From: Bifidobacterium breve
GTDB lineage: Bacteria; Actinomycetota; Actinomycetes; Nanopelagicales; Nanopelagicaceae
Reading direction: 5' to 3'
DNA: 43,335 nucleotides
Assembly (NCBI GenBank): GCA_945863115.1
Contig: CAMAYZ010000010.1
Location: forward strand, 1-43,335
The notes beneath the pieces are model-generated. The model made no database searches, had not been told where the DNA came from, and was given only the letters and a program-made list of their open reading frames with translations. A program made the position numbers and the translations under genes. Position 1 is the stretch's first letter. The number at the start of each line of letters is the position of its first letter. Shown here one piece after another: positions 27,091 to 35,645 of this stretch.

Positions 27091-28107
27091 AAATTAACGA
27101 GATCAGTAGCGCAGCTTCTCAGCGCTGCATTAGCAATCTCGCTTCTTCCACTTTCAGCTGCCAATGCCGCACCTTCGCTAAATGATGTCCGAACTAAGAT
27201 TCGGGTTCTCCAGGAGGAAGCATCGGCGGCCGGCGAAGCGGCGCAACAAGCCAAGGTCGAATACCAATCGCTAACCCGCAAACTTGAATCTGTGCAAAGA
27301 CAAGCCGCATCCGATGCCGCGATTGTTGCAAAGTTTAAAAATTCATTAGGCGCAATCGCGAATGAGCAATACAAGAATGGCGCCATGAGTCGCAGTCTGG
27401 AATTGCTCTTCTCTTCAGATCCGACACTTTTTTTATCAGCAGCCGGTTCTCTTGAATCAGTTACAAGAAAGCAATCTCTACAGTTAAGGCAATACAGCGT
27501 TGCAAAGCAGCGTCTTACTGCAACTTCATTGACAGTCAATGACAAGCTCGCGCTGGCTAAGCGGGCGCAAGCTAGATTTTTGGCTCAAGAGAAAGCCGTT
27601 AAAGATAAATTAGCATCTGCGCAAAAATTGTTTAATTCACTTTCGAAAGCGGAGCGCGAACGCCTTGCCCGCTTAAATGATGCAGCTGAGAGCGCCGATA
27701 AGAAGAAGTCTTTGGCAACCGCAGCACGTTCAAACTTAGGTTCCGGTCGTGGCTCTTTGGCGCTACGTTTCTCGATTAAACAGATTGGCGATCGTTATGT
27801 TTATGGCGCCGCTGGTATGACTTACTGGGATTGCAGTGGATTAACTAAACGAGCATTTGCTACAGCAGGAGTCTCGCTCCCGCATTCAGCAGCGGCACAG
27901 ATTAGATATGGAAAACGGGTTTCGCTCAGCCAACTTAAACCCGGCGATCTAGTCTTCTTTGGAAAGAATCGTTACATCTCGCACGTTGGGATATACATCA
28001 GTAAAGGTTTGATGGTTAATGCAACCAGACCTGGTTCAACTGTAAAGATTGCAAAATTTACGCCAAACTTCGGTTCGCTCAGTTTCTACGGTGCCACCCG
28101 AATCTAA
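27088..28107 (+). CDS. Secreted NlpC/P60 peptidoglycan endopeptidase (RipC-like)
   Basis: Cleaves peptide stems in the cell wall, probably during division. 339 aa: signal peptide (1-28, cleavage after AANA), long coiled-coil region (about 31-210) like the regulatory arms of RipC/CwlO-type enzymes, and the C-terminal NlpC/P60 domain with C249 (WDCSG), H299 (SHVGIY) and N311 as third catalytic residue. The start at 27088 gives a textbook signal peptide; the 12-residue extension from TTG 27052 does not. It is followed with overlap by a PimB-like gene, a cluster resembling the mycobacterial ripC-pimB-fadD15 region. Confidence 0.93.
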   Translation: MKLTRSVAQLLSAALAISLLPLSAANAAPSLNDVRTKIRVLQEEASAAGEAAQQAKVEYQSLTRKLESVQRQAASDAAIVAKFKNSLGAIANEQYKNGAMSRSLELLFSSDPTLFLSAAGSLESVTRKQSLQLRQYSVAKQRLTATSLTVNDKLALAKRAQARFLAQEKAVKDKLASAQKLFNSLSKAERERLARLNDAAESADKKKSLATAARSNLGSGRGSLALRFSIKQIGDRYVYGAAGMTYWDCSGLTKRAFATAGVSLPHSAAAQIRYGKRVSLSQLKPGDLVFFGKNRYISHVGIYISKGLMVNATRPGSTVKIAKFTPNFGSLSFYGATRI

Positions 28108-29242
28108 CTACCGCAAGATTCTTCTTGTCACAAATGACTTGGGGCCTAGATCTGGCGGTATCGAAACATTTATTCACGGTCTCCTGGAGAAATTAGATGG
28201 AACGCAAATTGTAATTCTTGCATCTTCTCAAGAGGGTGATACCGATTTTGATAAGCAATTGAATCGCAAATATGGCGTAGTTATTTACCGAGATAGAGCC
28301 AAGATTTTATTGCCCACCCCAAGAGTAATTAGTAAAGCTAAATCGATAATGCGAGAGCATAAAGCCACAACTATTTGGTTTGGTGCTGCTGCGCCACTTG
28401 CACTGATGGCACCAAATTTACGTCGAGCTGGTGCAAAGCGAATAGTCGCACTGACTCATGGTCATGAAGTTTGGTGGGCGAAGTTGCCTATCTTTAAGTT
28501 AGCGATGCGCCGAATCGGTAATTCTTGTGATGTTCTGACTTACCTTGGGCCATACACGAAATCTGCAATTGCTAAATCCGTAGGCAAAAAAACTTCGCTA
28601 GTTCAGATAGCTCCAGGAATATCAACAGAACTCTTTCAGCCTGGTAATAAACCAGCAGACTTGGTTGCTAAATATCAGATTGGGAATCGCCCAACTCTGT
28701 TATGTGTTGGCCGATTAGTTCATCGTAAGGGACAAGATCGTCTAATTGAAGCAATGGGAAAGATTAAAGAAGAAGTCCCAGATGTCCTGCTTTTACTAAT
28801 TGGAAGTGGGCCGCGCGAGGTTCATTTACGGAAACTGATAAGTAAATTTGGTTTAGAGAACGATGTTCAACTTCTTGGTCGGATTACTTATGACCAACTT
28901 CCAAAGCATTTCTTACTTGGCGATGTATTTGTTTCACCTTCAAGATCACGTCTTGCCGGGCTGGAAGTAGAAGGTTTGGGAATCGTTTACTTAGAGGCAA
29001 GTGCATCTGGATTGCCAGTAATTGCTGGAAATTCTGGGGGAGCACCGGACGCTGTTCTAGAAAATAAGACCGGCTTGGTTGTTGATGGCACTAATATCGA
29101 TGAGATTGCCGATGCTTGCATTTCACTATTGGCGAATCCAACTCTTGCTAAAGAGTTTGGTAGTGCTGGGCGAACTTGGGCGGTTGAAAACTGGAATTGG
29201 AATTATTGGGGTAGCAGATTCGCGGAAGTTCTAGAAGGTTAA
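28091..29242 (+). CDS. GT4 glycosyltransferase, PimB-like mannosyltransferase
   Basis: Probably transfers mannose from GDP-mannose to phosphatidylinositol mannosides at the inner face of the membrane. GT-B fold: N-terminal LLVTNDLGPRSGGIETFI, C-terminal LLCVGRLVHRKGQDRLIEA and the E-x7-E motif EGLGIVYLE followed by SASGLPVIAG. The GTG at 28091 (MPPESNYRKILLV) is the preferred start, overlapping the NlpC/P60 stop by 17 bp; the frame is open from TTG 28049. 383 aa, as PimB. Specificity is inferred from neighbours and similarity. The end overlaps the convergent LuxR gene by 12 bp. Confidence 0.85.
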   Translation: MPPESNYRKILLVTNDLGPRSGGIETFIHGLLEKLDGTQIVILASSQEGDTDFDKQLNRKYGVVIYRDRAKILLPTPRVISKAKSIMREHKATTIWFGAAAPLALMAPNLRRAGAKRIVALTHGHEVWWAKLPIFKLAMRRIGNSCDVLTYLGPYTKSAIAKSVGKKTSLVQIAPGISTELFQPGNKPADLVAKYQIGNRPTLLCVGRLVHRKGQDRLIEAMGKIKEEVPDVLLLLIGSGPREVHLRKLISKFGLENDVQLLGRITYDQLPKHFLLGDVFVSPSRSRLAGLEVEGLGIVYLEASASGLPVIAGNSGGAPDAVLENKTGLVVDGTNIDEIADACISLLANPTLAKEFGSAGRTWAVENWNWNYWGSRFAEVLEG

Positions 29243-29779
29243 GAGTCTATTTTCAATACCAATTGCAATTGCTTGAGTTCGATTTCCGACTTCAAATTTT
29301 CGATAAATCGTGGCTAAATGTGTCTTGATTGTTGCTTCAGTTAAAAACAATTCAGAAGCCATAGCCTTTGCAGTTAAACCCCGGGGCAGCAGAAGCAATA
29401 CTTCTTTCTCTCGTTTTGTTAGTGGAACCAGAGTTCGCAAATTTCCTTTGCTCTGTTCCAAGAAGTGTTTTGGAAAGCCAAGCAGCTCCTTAAGTTGAAG
29501 CAAAATTTCTTCGGCGGAATCTTCACTCTCTAGCATCTGATTTATCTCAGAAATCTCTCTTCGAATGTCTATCGAAAATATGGTTCGGGAAGTTTCATCT
29601 ACTGCAGGGATTTCTGCGATGAGAAGGTCGGAGAGAATAGAAATCTTCGACCTAAGTTCTCGCAAAAAGTTGCGATGATCGGAATTGCAGTCGACGCGTC
29701 CAGCTAAGGCATCTACGCCATTGCCAATGTCGCTTAAGTCTTTACTTATCTCGTCGTGGAGGCCACGAGCGGTTTTCAC
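29231..29779 (-). CDS. LuxR-type regulator with a HisKA_3-like N-terminal helix
   Basis: 182 aa. The C-terminal HTH (119-181: LTKREKEVLLLLPRGLTAKA, ATIKTHLATIYRKF) is a GerE/LuxR DNA-binding domain. There is no receiver domain. Instead residues 4-26 (ARGLHDEISKDLSDI) match the phosphoacceptor helix of HisKA_3 kinases with His8 in the right place, and a helical region continues to about residue 110; no ATPase domain is present. The GTG start overlaps the fadD stop (GTGA), so it is co-transcribed with and translationally coupled to fadD. It may regulate lipid genes (inference). Confidence 0.8.
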   Translation of the reverse strand: MKTARGLHDEISKDLSDIGNGVDALAGRVDCNSDHRNFLRELRSKISILSDLLIAEIPAVDETSRTIFSIDIRREISEINQMLESEDSAEEILLQLKELLGFPKHFLEQSKGNLRTLVPLTKREKEVLLLLPRGLTAKAMASELFLTEATIKTHLATIYRKFEVGNRTQAIAIGIENRLLTF

Positions 29780-31560
29780 GTAAAGAGCGCTTCGATTTCC
29801 TGTGCAAACTCGGCCGCCACAACATGTCGCTTAACTGAAAGTTTTGCAGTTAATTGACCGCCAGGGATTGTGAAATCAGTTGGCAAGATTGTGAATTTAC
29901 GAATTGATTCTGCACGGCTAACCGCTTTATTCGCTTCATCAATTGCAGTTTGAATAACTGAATTCAAATCTGGGTCTTTAGTAAGTGTTGCAATCGTCGC
30001 ACCATCCTTCTTGTTCGCAGTGATCCAATTCTTTATTGCCTCTGGATCAATTGTTACAAGTGCGGCAATAAACGGTTTATTATCTCCAACAACCATGCAC
30101 TGGCTTACAAGTGGGTGAGCGCGAACTCGATCTTCTAATACGGCAGGAGCAACATTCTTTCCTCCTGAAGTAACAATCAATTCTTTCTTACGACCAACAA
30201 TCGATAGGAAGCCGGCATGATCAAGTGTTCCAAGGTCACCGCTCTTGAAGAATCCATCACTGGTAAAGACTTCGCTGTTTGCGGCATCGTTCTGCCAGTA
30301 ACCGTTCATAACGATGTCGCCCTTAATAAGAACTTCACCATCTTCTGCAATTTTCACTGTTGTTCCGGGAAGTGGACGACCAACAGAGCCAACGCGTTGT
30401 GCGGTTGAAAGGTTAAGAGTTGCACCGGCAGTTGTTTCGGTTAATCCATATCCTTCCAAAACATTTATTCCAGCACCGCGATAGAAGTGTCCTAAGCGCG
30501 CACCAAGAGGAGCACCACCTGAGATAGCCGCTTCAACGCGACCACCCATTCCAGCTCTAATCTTTGAATATACAAGTTTGTCGAAGATTGCATGCTTAAG
30601 AATTAGGCCAAGATTCTTCTTTTTTGAATCAAGCGATTCGCTGTAAGCGATTGCAACATCTGCAGCTTTGCGGAAGATAGAACCTTTGCCAGCTGCTTCT
30701 GCTTTAGCTTCTGCTCCGTTGTAGATCTTTTCAAAAATTCTTGGAACTGCGAGAACGAATGTTGGCTTGAATGTTCCGAGATCTGCAGGAAGTCTTGTTA
30801 TGTCTTGGCAATGTGCCAGGTGTAGACCGGCAGTTATTGCGCCAACTTCAACCATGCGACCGAAAACGTGAGCAATCGGAAGAAAGAGCAGAGTAGATCC
30901 ACCAGGCTTCAGGAATAGATCGCTCGCACCCTGAACTACGTTTCCGCATTCAGAGAGAAAGTTTCCGTGTGTTAGTTGAACGCCCTTAGGTTTACCGGTG
31001 GTTCCTGATGTGTAGATAAGTGTTGCCAGCGCATCTGGTTTAGATTGCTTTCTGCGAGTTTCAACATCACTATCTGAAATTTTGCTTCCTAGATTTGTAA
31101 GTTCATCGAGCGCACCATCGGTAATTGTCCAAACGCTCTTGCAGGCAGAAGTTAATACTGGATTCACTACCTCGCGATGTGCAGGTGTTTCAACAATAAT
31201 TGCAACGGCGCCAGAGTCATTTAAAATCCATTCAACTTGTTCGGCGCTCGATGTTTCATAAATTGGAACTGATACTGCGCCGGCATACCAAACAGCGAAA
31301 TCTAAAACTGTCCATTCATATCTGGTCTTCGCCATGATTGCTACGCGATCACCAAGTGCAATATTCGCGGCCATCAAGCCCTTTGCAACTCCTCGCACTT
31401 CACTATCGAATTCTTTAGCGCTAACACCTTGCCAGCCTTCGCCCAATGGACGAGAAAGCGTAATTCGATCGGGTTCATTTGCTGCGCGATCTGCAACAAG
31501 GTCAGAGAGATTGCCAGATGTAGCTGGCGGGACGATTGCCGGTACTGTGTATTGATCCAT
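29776..31560 (-). CDS. Long-chain acyl-CoA synthetase (FadD15-like)
   Basis: Activates fatty acids with ATP and CoA through an acyl-AMP intermediate. 594 aa. AMP-binding motif YTSGTTGKPKG at 183-193, GYGLTETTAGATLN, KSGDLGTLDHAGFLSIVGRK with the hinge Asp, and the motif around VTSGGKNVAP. The location next to a PimB-like gene, SRPBCC and ROK genes copies the FadD15 neighbourhood of mycobacteria. First gene of a two-gene operon with the LuxR protein. Confidence 0.94.
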   Translation of the reverse strand: MDQYTVPAIVPPATSGNLSDLVADRAANEPDRITLSRPLGEGWQGVSAKEFDSEVRGVAKGLMAANIALGDRVAIMAKTRYEWTVLDFAVWYAGAVSVPIYETSSAEQVEWILNDSGAVAIIVETPAHREVVNPVLTSACKSVWTITDGALDELTNLGSKISDSDVETRRKQSKPDALATLIYTSGTTGKPKGVQLTHGNFLSECGNVVQGASDLFLKPGGSTLLFLPIAHVFGRMVEVGAITAGLHLAHCQDITRLPADLGTFKPTFVLAVPRIFEKIYNGAEAKAEAAGKGSIFRKAADVAIAYSESLDSKKKNLGLILKHAIFDKLVYSKIRAGMGGRVEAAISGGAPLGARLGHFYRGAGINVLEGYGLTETTAGATLNLSTAQRVGSVGRPLPGTTVKIAEDGEVLIKGDIVMNGYWQNDAANSEVFTSDGFFKSGDLGTLDHAGFLSIVGRKKELIVTSGGKNVAPAVLEDRVRAHPLVSQCMVVGDNKPFIAALVTIDPEAIKNWITANKKDGATIATLTKDPDLNSVIQTAIDEANKAVSRAESIRKFTILPTDFTIPGGQLTAKLSVKRHVVAAEFAQEIEALFT

Positions 31561-31573
31561 AAGGAGAACGCTA
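31561..31573 (-). promoter_or_regulatory. Leaderless-type -10 of fadD
   Basis: Minus strand TAGCGT (31573-31568), 7 nt (TCTCCTT), ATG 31560. Confidence 0.55.
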
Positions 31574-31621
31574 GCGCCGAGGCGGCTATTTTTGATAGAT
31601 GTCTTATCAAGAATTTACGGG

Positions 31622-31636
31622 TAACCTTGCCGCATG
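31622..31636 (+). promoter_or_regulatory. Leaderless-type -10 of the SRPBCC gene
   Basis: TAACCT (31622-31627), 6 nt, ATG 31634. Faces the fadD promoter across 48 bp. Confidence 0.55.
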
Positions 31637-32071
31637 AGCGATATTTCTGAGAATTCGGTAACAATCGAAGCCCCAATTGACGAGGTAGTTGCGGTTTTGA
31701 CCGACCTCGCTACTTACCCGACTTGGTCGACGGCAATTAAGAGCGTTGAGGTCCAAGATAAAGATTCAAGTGGCCGTGCGACAAAAGCAAAGATGTCAAT
31801 TGATGCTGGAGTTATGAAAGATAGAGTCATTTTGAATTATGACTGGAGTAAGTCGCCAACTGAAATAAATTTTGATCTAGATGATGCAGACCTGTTAACT
31901 GAGATGTCTGGTACATACAACCTGACCGATAACGGCGATGAAACAACAACTGTGAAATATCAATTAACTGTTGCACTTTCCATGCCGGTTCCAGCAATGA
32001 TGCGACAAAAGGCTGAGCGAGCAACAATTGATCTTGCGCTTAATCAATTAAAAGCCAAACTCGAAGGCTAA
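31634..32071 (+). CDS. SRPBCC (START-like) family protein
   Basis: 145-aa protein with the helix-grip fold that binds hydrophobic ligands such as lipids or polyketides. The pattern SVTIEAPIDEVVAVLTDLATYPTWSTAIKSVEV opens the fold and the long C-terminal helix (RQKAERATIDLALNQLKAKL) closes the cavity. No catalytic residues stand out. It lies directly upstream of the ROK gene (6-bp gap), an order shared with mycobacteria. Ligand unknown. Confidence 0.85.
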   Translation: MSDISENSVTIEAPIDEVVAVLTDLATYPTWSTAIKSVEVQDKDSSGRATKAKMSIDAGVMKDRVILNYDWSKSPTEINFDLDDADLLTEMSGTYNLTDNGDETTTVKYQLTVALSMPVPAMMRQKAERATIDLALNQLKAKLEG

Positions 32072-32077
32072 TTTCAG

Positions 32078-33031
32078 TTGGGTAAATCTGACCTAGCTAT
32101 TGGCGTTGATATCGGCGGAACCAAGGTTCTAGGCGGCGTTGTTGATTTAAACGGTTCGATTCTGCGCACCTTTAGAGAAGATACGCCACGTGATGGCGGG
32201 GATGCGCTAAATCAAGTAATCGCAAATGTAGTAACTGAATTACAAACAACTCACAAAACCGAACATGTAGGAATTTCAGCAGCCGGCTTAGTTTCATCTG
32301 ATCGTCAAACAATGCTCGGAGCGCCCAATATAAAAGATTGGGATGGCGTAAATATTGCAAAAGCGCTCAACAAAATTTCTGGTATTAATTCGATTGTTGA
32401 GAATGATGCAAATAGCGCGGCTTGGGCCGAGCGAGTTTATGGTGCAGGTAAAGGTTTAGAAAATGTCATTATGGTTACCGTAGGAACTGGAATTGGTGGC
32501 GCCGCGATTGTTAATGGCAGACCATTACGCGGTGCAAATGGAACTGGCGCTGAATTCGGACATATGCGTGTAGTTCCAGATGGTGAATTATGCGGTTGCG
32601 GTGTGCGTGGGTGTTTTGAACAATATGCATCAGGCACCGCACTTATGCGCCAGACCAAGGCGGAAATTGCAAAGAACCCAGATACTGCAAGAGATTTGCT
32701 GGCCCGGGGCGATGGAACAATCGCTGGATTAGTTGGAAGTCACATTACTGATGCCGCCAGAGATGGCGACAAGCTCGCAATTGAATTATTGGCGAGATCT
32801 GGTGATTGGCTTGGTGCCGGAATTGCAACATTGGCGATGCTTTTTGATCCATCAATAGTCGTTATTGGTGGCGGCGTAATTGATGCTGGCGAATTACTTT
32901 TGGAACCAGCAAGAAAAGCAATGATGCGCGAAATGCCATTCGTTGGGAAACATCCGGTTCCAGAAATTGTTGCAGCAAAACTTGGTAACGATGCCGGACT
33001 AGTTGGCGCTGCAGATCTATCTAGAAATTAA
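32078..33031 (+). CDS. ROK-family glucokinase
   Basis: Phosphorylates glucose at the start of glycolysis, likely with ATP. 317 aa, TTG start. Phosphate-binding GVDIGGTK (9-16), catalytic Asp in IVENDANSAAWAE (D110), GTGIGGAAIVNG, and the structural zinc site with H162 (EFGHMRV) and C172, C174 and C179 (CGCGVRGCFE). No DNA-binding domain is fused, which separates it from ROK repressors. It has no leaderless box or clear SD and is likely translated together with the SRPBCC gene. It shares TTAA with the convergent hydrolase gene (33028-33031). Confidence 0.92.
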   Translation: MGKSDLAIGVDIGGTKVLGGVVDLNGSILRTFREDTPRDGGDALNQVIANVVTELQTTHKTEHVGISAAGLVSSDRQTMLGAPNIKDWDGVNIAKALNKISGINSIVENDANSAAWAERVYGAGKGLENVIMVTVGTGIGGAAIVNGRPLRGANGTGAEFGHMRVVPDGELCGCGVRGCFEQYASGTALMRQTKAEIAKNPDTARDLLARGDGTIAGLVGSHITDAARDGDKLAIELLARSGDWLGAGIATLAMLFDPSIVVIGGGVIDAGELLLEPARKAMMREMPFVGKHPVPEIVAAKLGNDAGLVGAADLSRN

Positions 33032-34155
33032 AGCTCGACCCCATCACCAAAATCATCTTCTGCTCGAGCTGATCGCCAAATGTAAGTTGAAACTCCACCA
33101 ATAAAGCCAAGCACGCCTGGCCATGGACCAATTCCCAACAAGTCAATGCCGGTAAAGATTTCGAGGAGCATATACACGCCGCCACCAACTATTCCAAGCA
33201 TTGCAATCCGTGAAATCTGATCAGGTATTGGCAGTTTCGGATTAGGCGGAATAAATCCTTCTGGATCATATGGTCGGGCATCTAATTCATCGAGATAAGT
33301 TGTTGGCGCAGATTCATCAAGGGATAAACCAGAAACTATTGAATCGAACTCGGCATCGATTAATTCGCGCTCATCTGATTCATAAATAGATTCACCGCGA
33401 GACAATTCACCCGAGATAACGTCCAAGATGAAATCCATGGTCTCTTCATTTAATAATTCAGCATCATGATCAAGTGCAACATTATGGAAAGATTTTTCGA
33501 AGACTACTTCGCGAATATCGGCAGAATAAACGTTGTCAATAATAGTTTCACTGCAGACCGGATGAACTACATGATCATTTAGCGAGTAAGCAACCATTAA
33601 CGGCAGATCAACCAAATAGAGATCGCGTTCAACAACTTCCCAGAGTTTGCGAACTTGGTTTAATCCACGAAGTGGAATTCGTTCATAGCCATGTTTCCGA
33701 GCGCCTGGCTTTGCAACATCTCCAGCGCCCCCACGGATAGATGGAAGAAAGGTTGATAACAGACCGACCAATTTGAAACGCTTCCGCTCGTCATAAATAG
33801 AAGCATTTAAAAGAATAGTTCCAGCGATTTCACTTCCACGAATCTGCGATAACCGAAGTGCGAGTGCGCCACCGACTGAAAATCCAGCGACGAATACTTG
33901 ATCGCAAGTTTTTTTCAATTCTAGAAATTCGTCTTCTACGGATTGATACCAGTCTTGCCAAGTAACTTTATTTAAATCAGTCCAGTGCGTTCCATGTCCA
34001 GCTAATCTCGGCACAGCAACACTTAATCCGCGTTCATGCATAGCAAGTGCCCAAGGTTTTATTGATGCTGGTGAACCTGTGAAGCCATGAAGCATTAGAA
34101 CTCCAGTTTTGCCCGCAAAAAGCCGTAAAGGTTCGCTTTCTGGGATATTAGTCAC
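33028..34155 (-). CDS. Alpha/beta hydrolase with C-terminal membrane anchor
   Basis: Carboxylesterase/monoacylglycerol-lipase-like domain in residues 1-250: oxyanion loop LMLHGFTGSP, nucleophile S93 in GFSVGG, D194 in SLNDHVVHP and H224 in KSFHNVALDHD. An acidic linker follows (about 251-310), then two transmembrane segments (about 315-333 and 340-360) and a short acidic tail. Family esterases are normally soluble and about 250-260 aa, so the anchor is an addition. GTG start at 34155; an imperfect box (CACCAT) lies 6 nt upstream. Confidence 0.85.
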   Translation of the reverse strand: MTNIPESEPLRLFAGKTGVLMLHGFTGSPASIKPWALAMHERGLSVAVPRLAGHGTHWTDLNKVTWQDWYQSVEDEFLELKKTCDQVFVAGFSVGGALALRLSQIRGSEIAGTILLNASIYDERKRFKLVGLLSTFLPSIRGGAGDVAKPGARKHGYERIPLRGLNQVRKLWEVVERDLYLVDLPLMVAYSLNDHVVHPVCSETIIDNVYSADIREVVFEKSFHNVALDHDAELLNEETMDFILDVISGELSRGESIYESDERELIDAEFDSIVSGLSLDESAPTTYLDELDARPYDPEGFIPPNPKLPIPDQISRIAMLGIVGGGVYMLLEIFTGIDLLGIGPWPGVLGFIGGVSTYIWRSARAEDDFGDGVEL

Positions 34156-34188
34156 GCTCAGATGGTGTCATATGAAGCGGATAAGGCA

Positions 34189-34203
34189 TAAATTATCCCC
34201 GTG
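34189..34203 (+). promoter_or_regulatory. Leaderless-type -10 of the plsC-like gene
   Basis: TAAATT (34189-34194), 6 nt (ATCCCC), GTG 34201. Confidence 0.55.
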
Positions 34204-34911
34204 GTTTACCAAGCTTTAAAATCTTTCCTCATCCCGATCCTTACGCTGCTCTTTCGTCCCAAGGTAACTGGGCTGCGAAATGTGCCGCAAAGTGGTCCGG
34301 TAATTATTGCCTCCAACCACCTTTCGTTTAGCGATTCAATATTCATGCCACTAGTCGTGCCGCGCAAAGTTACCTTCCTAGCGAAAAGCGAATATTTCAC
34401 CTCACCAGGAATCAAAGGCTTCGTCAAGAAAATTACATTTATCGCTCTGGGCCAAGTTCCAGTCGACCGCTCTGGTGGTCGTCGCAGTGAAGCCGCACTA
34501 CTGACGGGCTTAGATCTTTTGGCGGGCGGTGCATGTATCGGTATTTATCCAGAAGGAACAAGATCACCGGATGGAAAGTTATATAAGGGACGCACCGGAA
34601 TTGCACGTATGGCAATTGAATCGGGCGCAGCAATTGTTCCGGTTGCAATGTTTAACACAGCTGAAATTCAACCGACCGGAAAAGTAGTTCCCAAGGTGCA
34701 GCGCGTGGAAATGATTTTTGGTGAACCGCTTTACTACAAAGGCGACACCTCAGATTTAAAGGTGCTTCGGGAAATCACCGATGAGATTATGAATAAGATT
34801 CAAGAGCTATCTGGTCAAGAGTATGTTGATATGTATGCCTCAGAAGCAAAAATAATTTTGATGAAGCAACGTCGTGAAGAGGCAAAGAAAGAGAAGCGCG
34901 AAGAGGGCTGA
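34201..34911 (+). CDS. 1-acyl-sn-glycerol-3-phosphate acyltransferase (PlsC-like)
   Basis: Adds the second acyl chain to lysophosphatidic acid in phospholipid synthesis, or a similar acyl transfer in lipid modification. Catalytic NHLSFSD (H40, D45), substrate-binding PVDRSGGR near 87-94 and YPEGTRSPDG at 116-125. 236 aa with a short hydrophobic N-terminus and a charged lysine/glutamate tail. Position beside the fadD/ROK cluster matches the mycobacterial Rv2182c region (recalled, not looked up). It ends exactly where the convergent nuclease gene ends. Confidence 0.92.
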   Translation: MVYQALKSFLIPILTLLFRPKVTGLRNVPQSGPVIIASNHLSFSDSIFMPLVVPRKVTFLAKSEYFTSPGIKGFVKKITFIALGQVPVDRSGGRRSEAALLTGLDLLAGGACIGIYPEGTRSPDGKLYKGRTGIARMAIESGAAIVPVAMFNTAEIQPTGKVVPKVQRVEMIFGEPLYYKGDTSDLKVLREITDEIMNKIQELSGQEYVDMYASEAKIILMKQRREEAKKEKREEG

Positions 34912-35604
34912 TTAAAGCCCAGTAAGAATTTCTACCCGCTTATCAATATATTTGCATTGATCGCAATTGGCCTTTGCTTGTGGAACCGGCCCCGAAATCA
35001 TTTTAATAAAATCTGCTAACCGTGAGTTAATTAGTTCTGGGCTGCGATCGGTAGGGAACCAGTTACAAGATAATTCAAGACCGAAGTTTCCGGAAGAATT
35101 ACCGCGAACCTTCACTGGGGACCAGACCAACAATCCTGCAGTGGAAATTTTTATCGGTGCATCTTTCGCTGGGTTTTCTAGCGCGAAGGCATATGCCTCA
35201 AGTTGAACCGCATAAAACTTTGATTTATCGCTTGGGCTAGCTTGGAATTTGCAATCTACGATTCCAAAAGTTCCATCAGGATGCTCCATCAATAAGTCAT
35301 ATTTTCCGCGTATTGCATAGGGAGTTTCAACGCCATCGACAACTATCGGCTTAGAAACAACCCAGCCAGCAAGCTTAAAAACTTTACCTTCTGGCATATT
35401 TGTATTTAATTCAGCAGAAGTTTTTCCAGCGCAAGATAACTCCTGCATTTCTGCAAGATCGCCAACAAGTGGCATGAACAACGGGGCTTTAACTTGGTGG
35501 TTGTAGTAAAGCCATAAACAGCGATGGCAATTATCCCAACCGAAAGTTAAATCACTTGGGCTGATAAAGGCGCGGGCATCTTTACTTAAAGTTATAGGTT
35601 CCAT
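34912..35604 (-). CDS. PD-(D/E)XK nuclease (RecB/Cas4-like), stand-alone
   Basis: 230 aa. Nuclease core residues are visible in order: GKYD (D103), IVDCK (D117 and K119) and QLEAYAF (Q134, Y138), the last typical of the RecB/AddB/Cas4 branch. Two Cys pairs bracket the domain, C26/C29 (CHRC) and C214/C217 (CDQC), placed as an iron-sulfur or zinc site would be. No cas genes or CRISPR repeats are nearby, so a repair role is likelier than adaptation. Start ATG 35604 has TAGGCT 4 nt upstream, a spacing shorter than elsewhere. Confidence 0.8.
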   Translation of the reverse strand: MEPITLSKDARAFISPSDLTFGWDNCHRCLWLYYNHQVKAPLFMPLVGDLAEMQELSCAGKTSAELNTNMPEGKVFKLAGWVVSKPIVVDGVETPYAIRGKYDLLMEHPDGTFGIVDCKFQASPSDKSKFYAVQLEAYAFALENPAKDAPIKISTAGLLVWSPVKVRGNSSGNFGLELSCNWFPTDRSPELINSRLADFIKMISGPVPQAKANCDQCKYIDKRVEILTGL

Positions 35605-35645
35605 AATTAGCCTAATTCTCTGCTATCCCACTGACATTCCACTAG

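Noticed and set aside
34912-35604. Cas4 of a CRISPR system
   Set aside because: No repeat array, cas1, cas2 or effector gene is found in the window.
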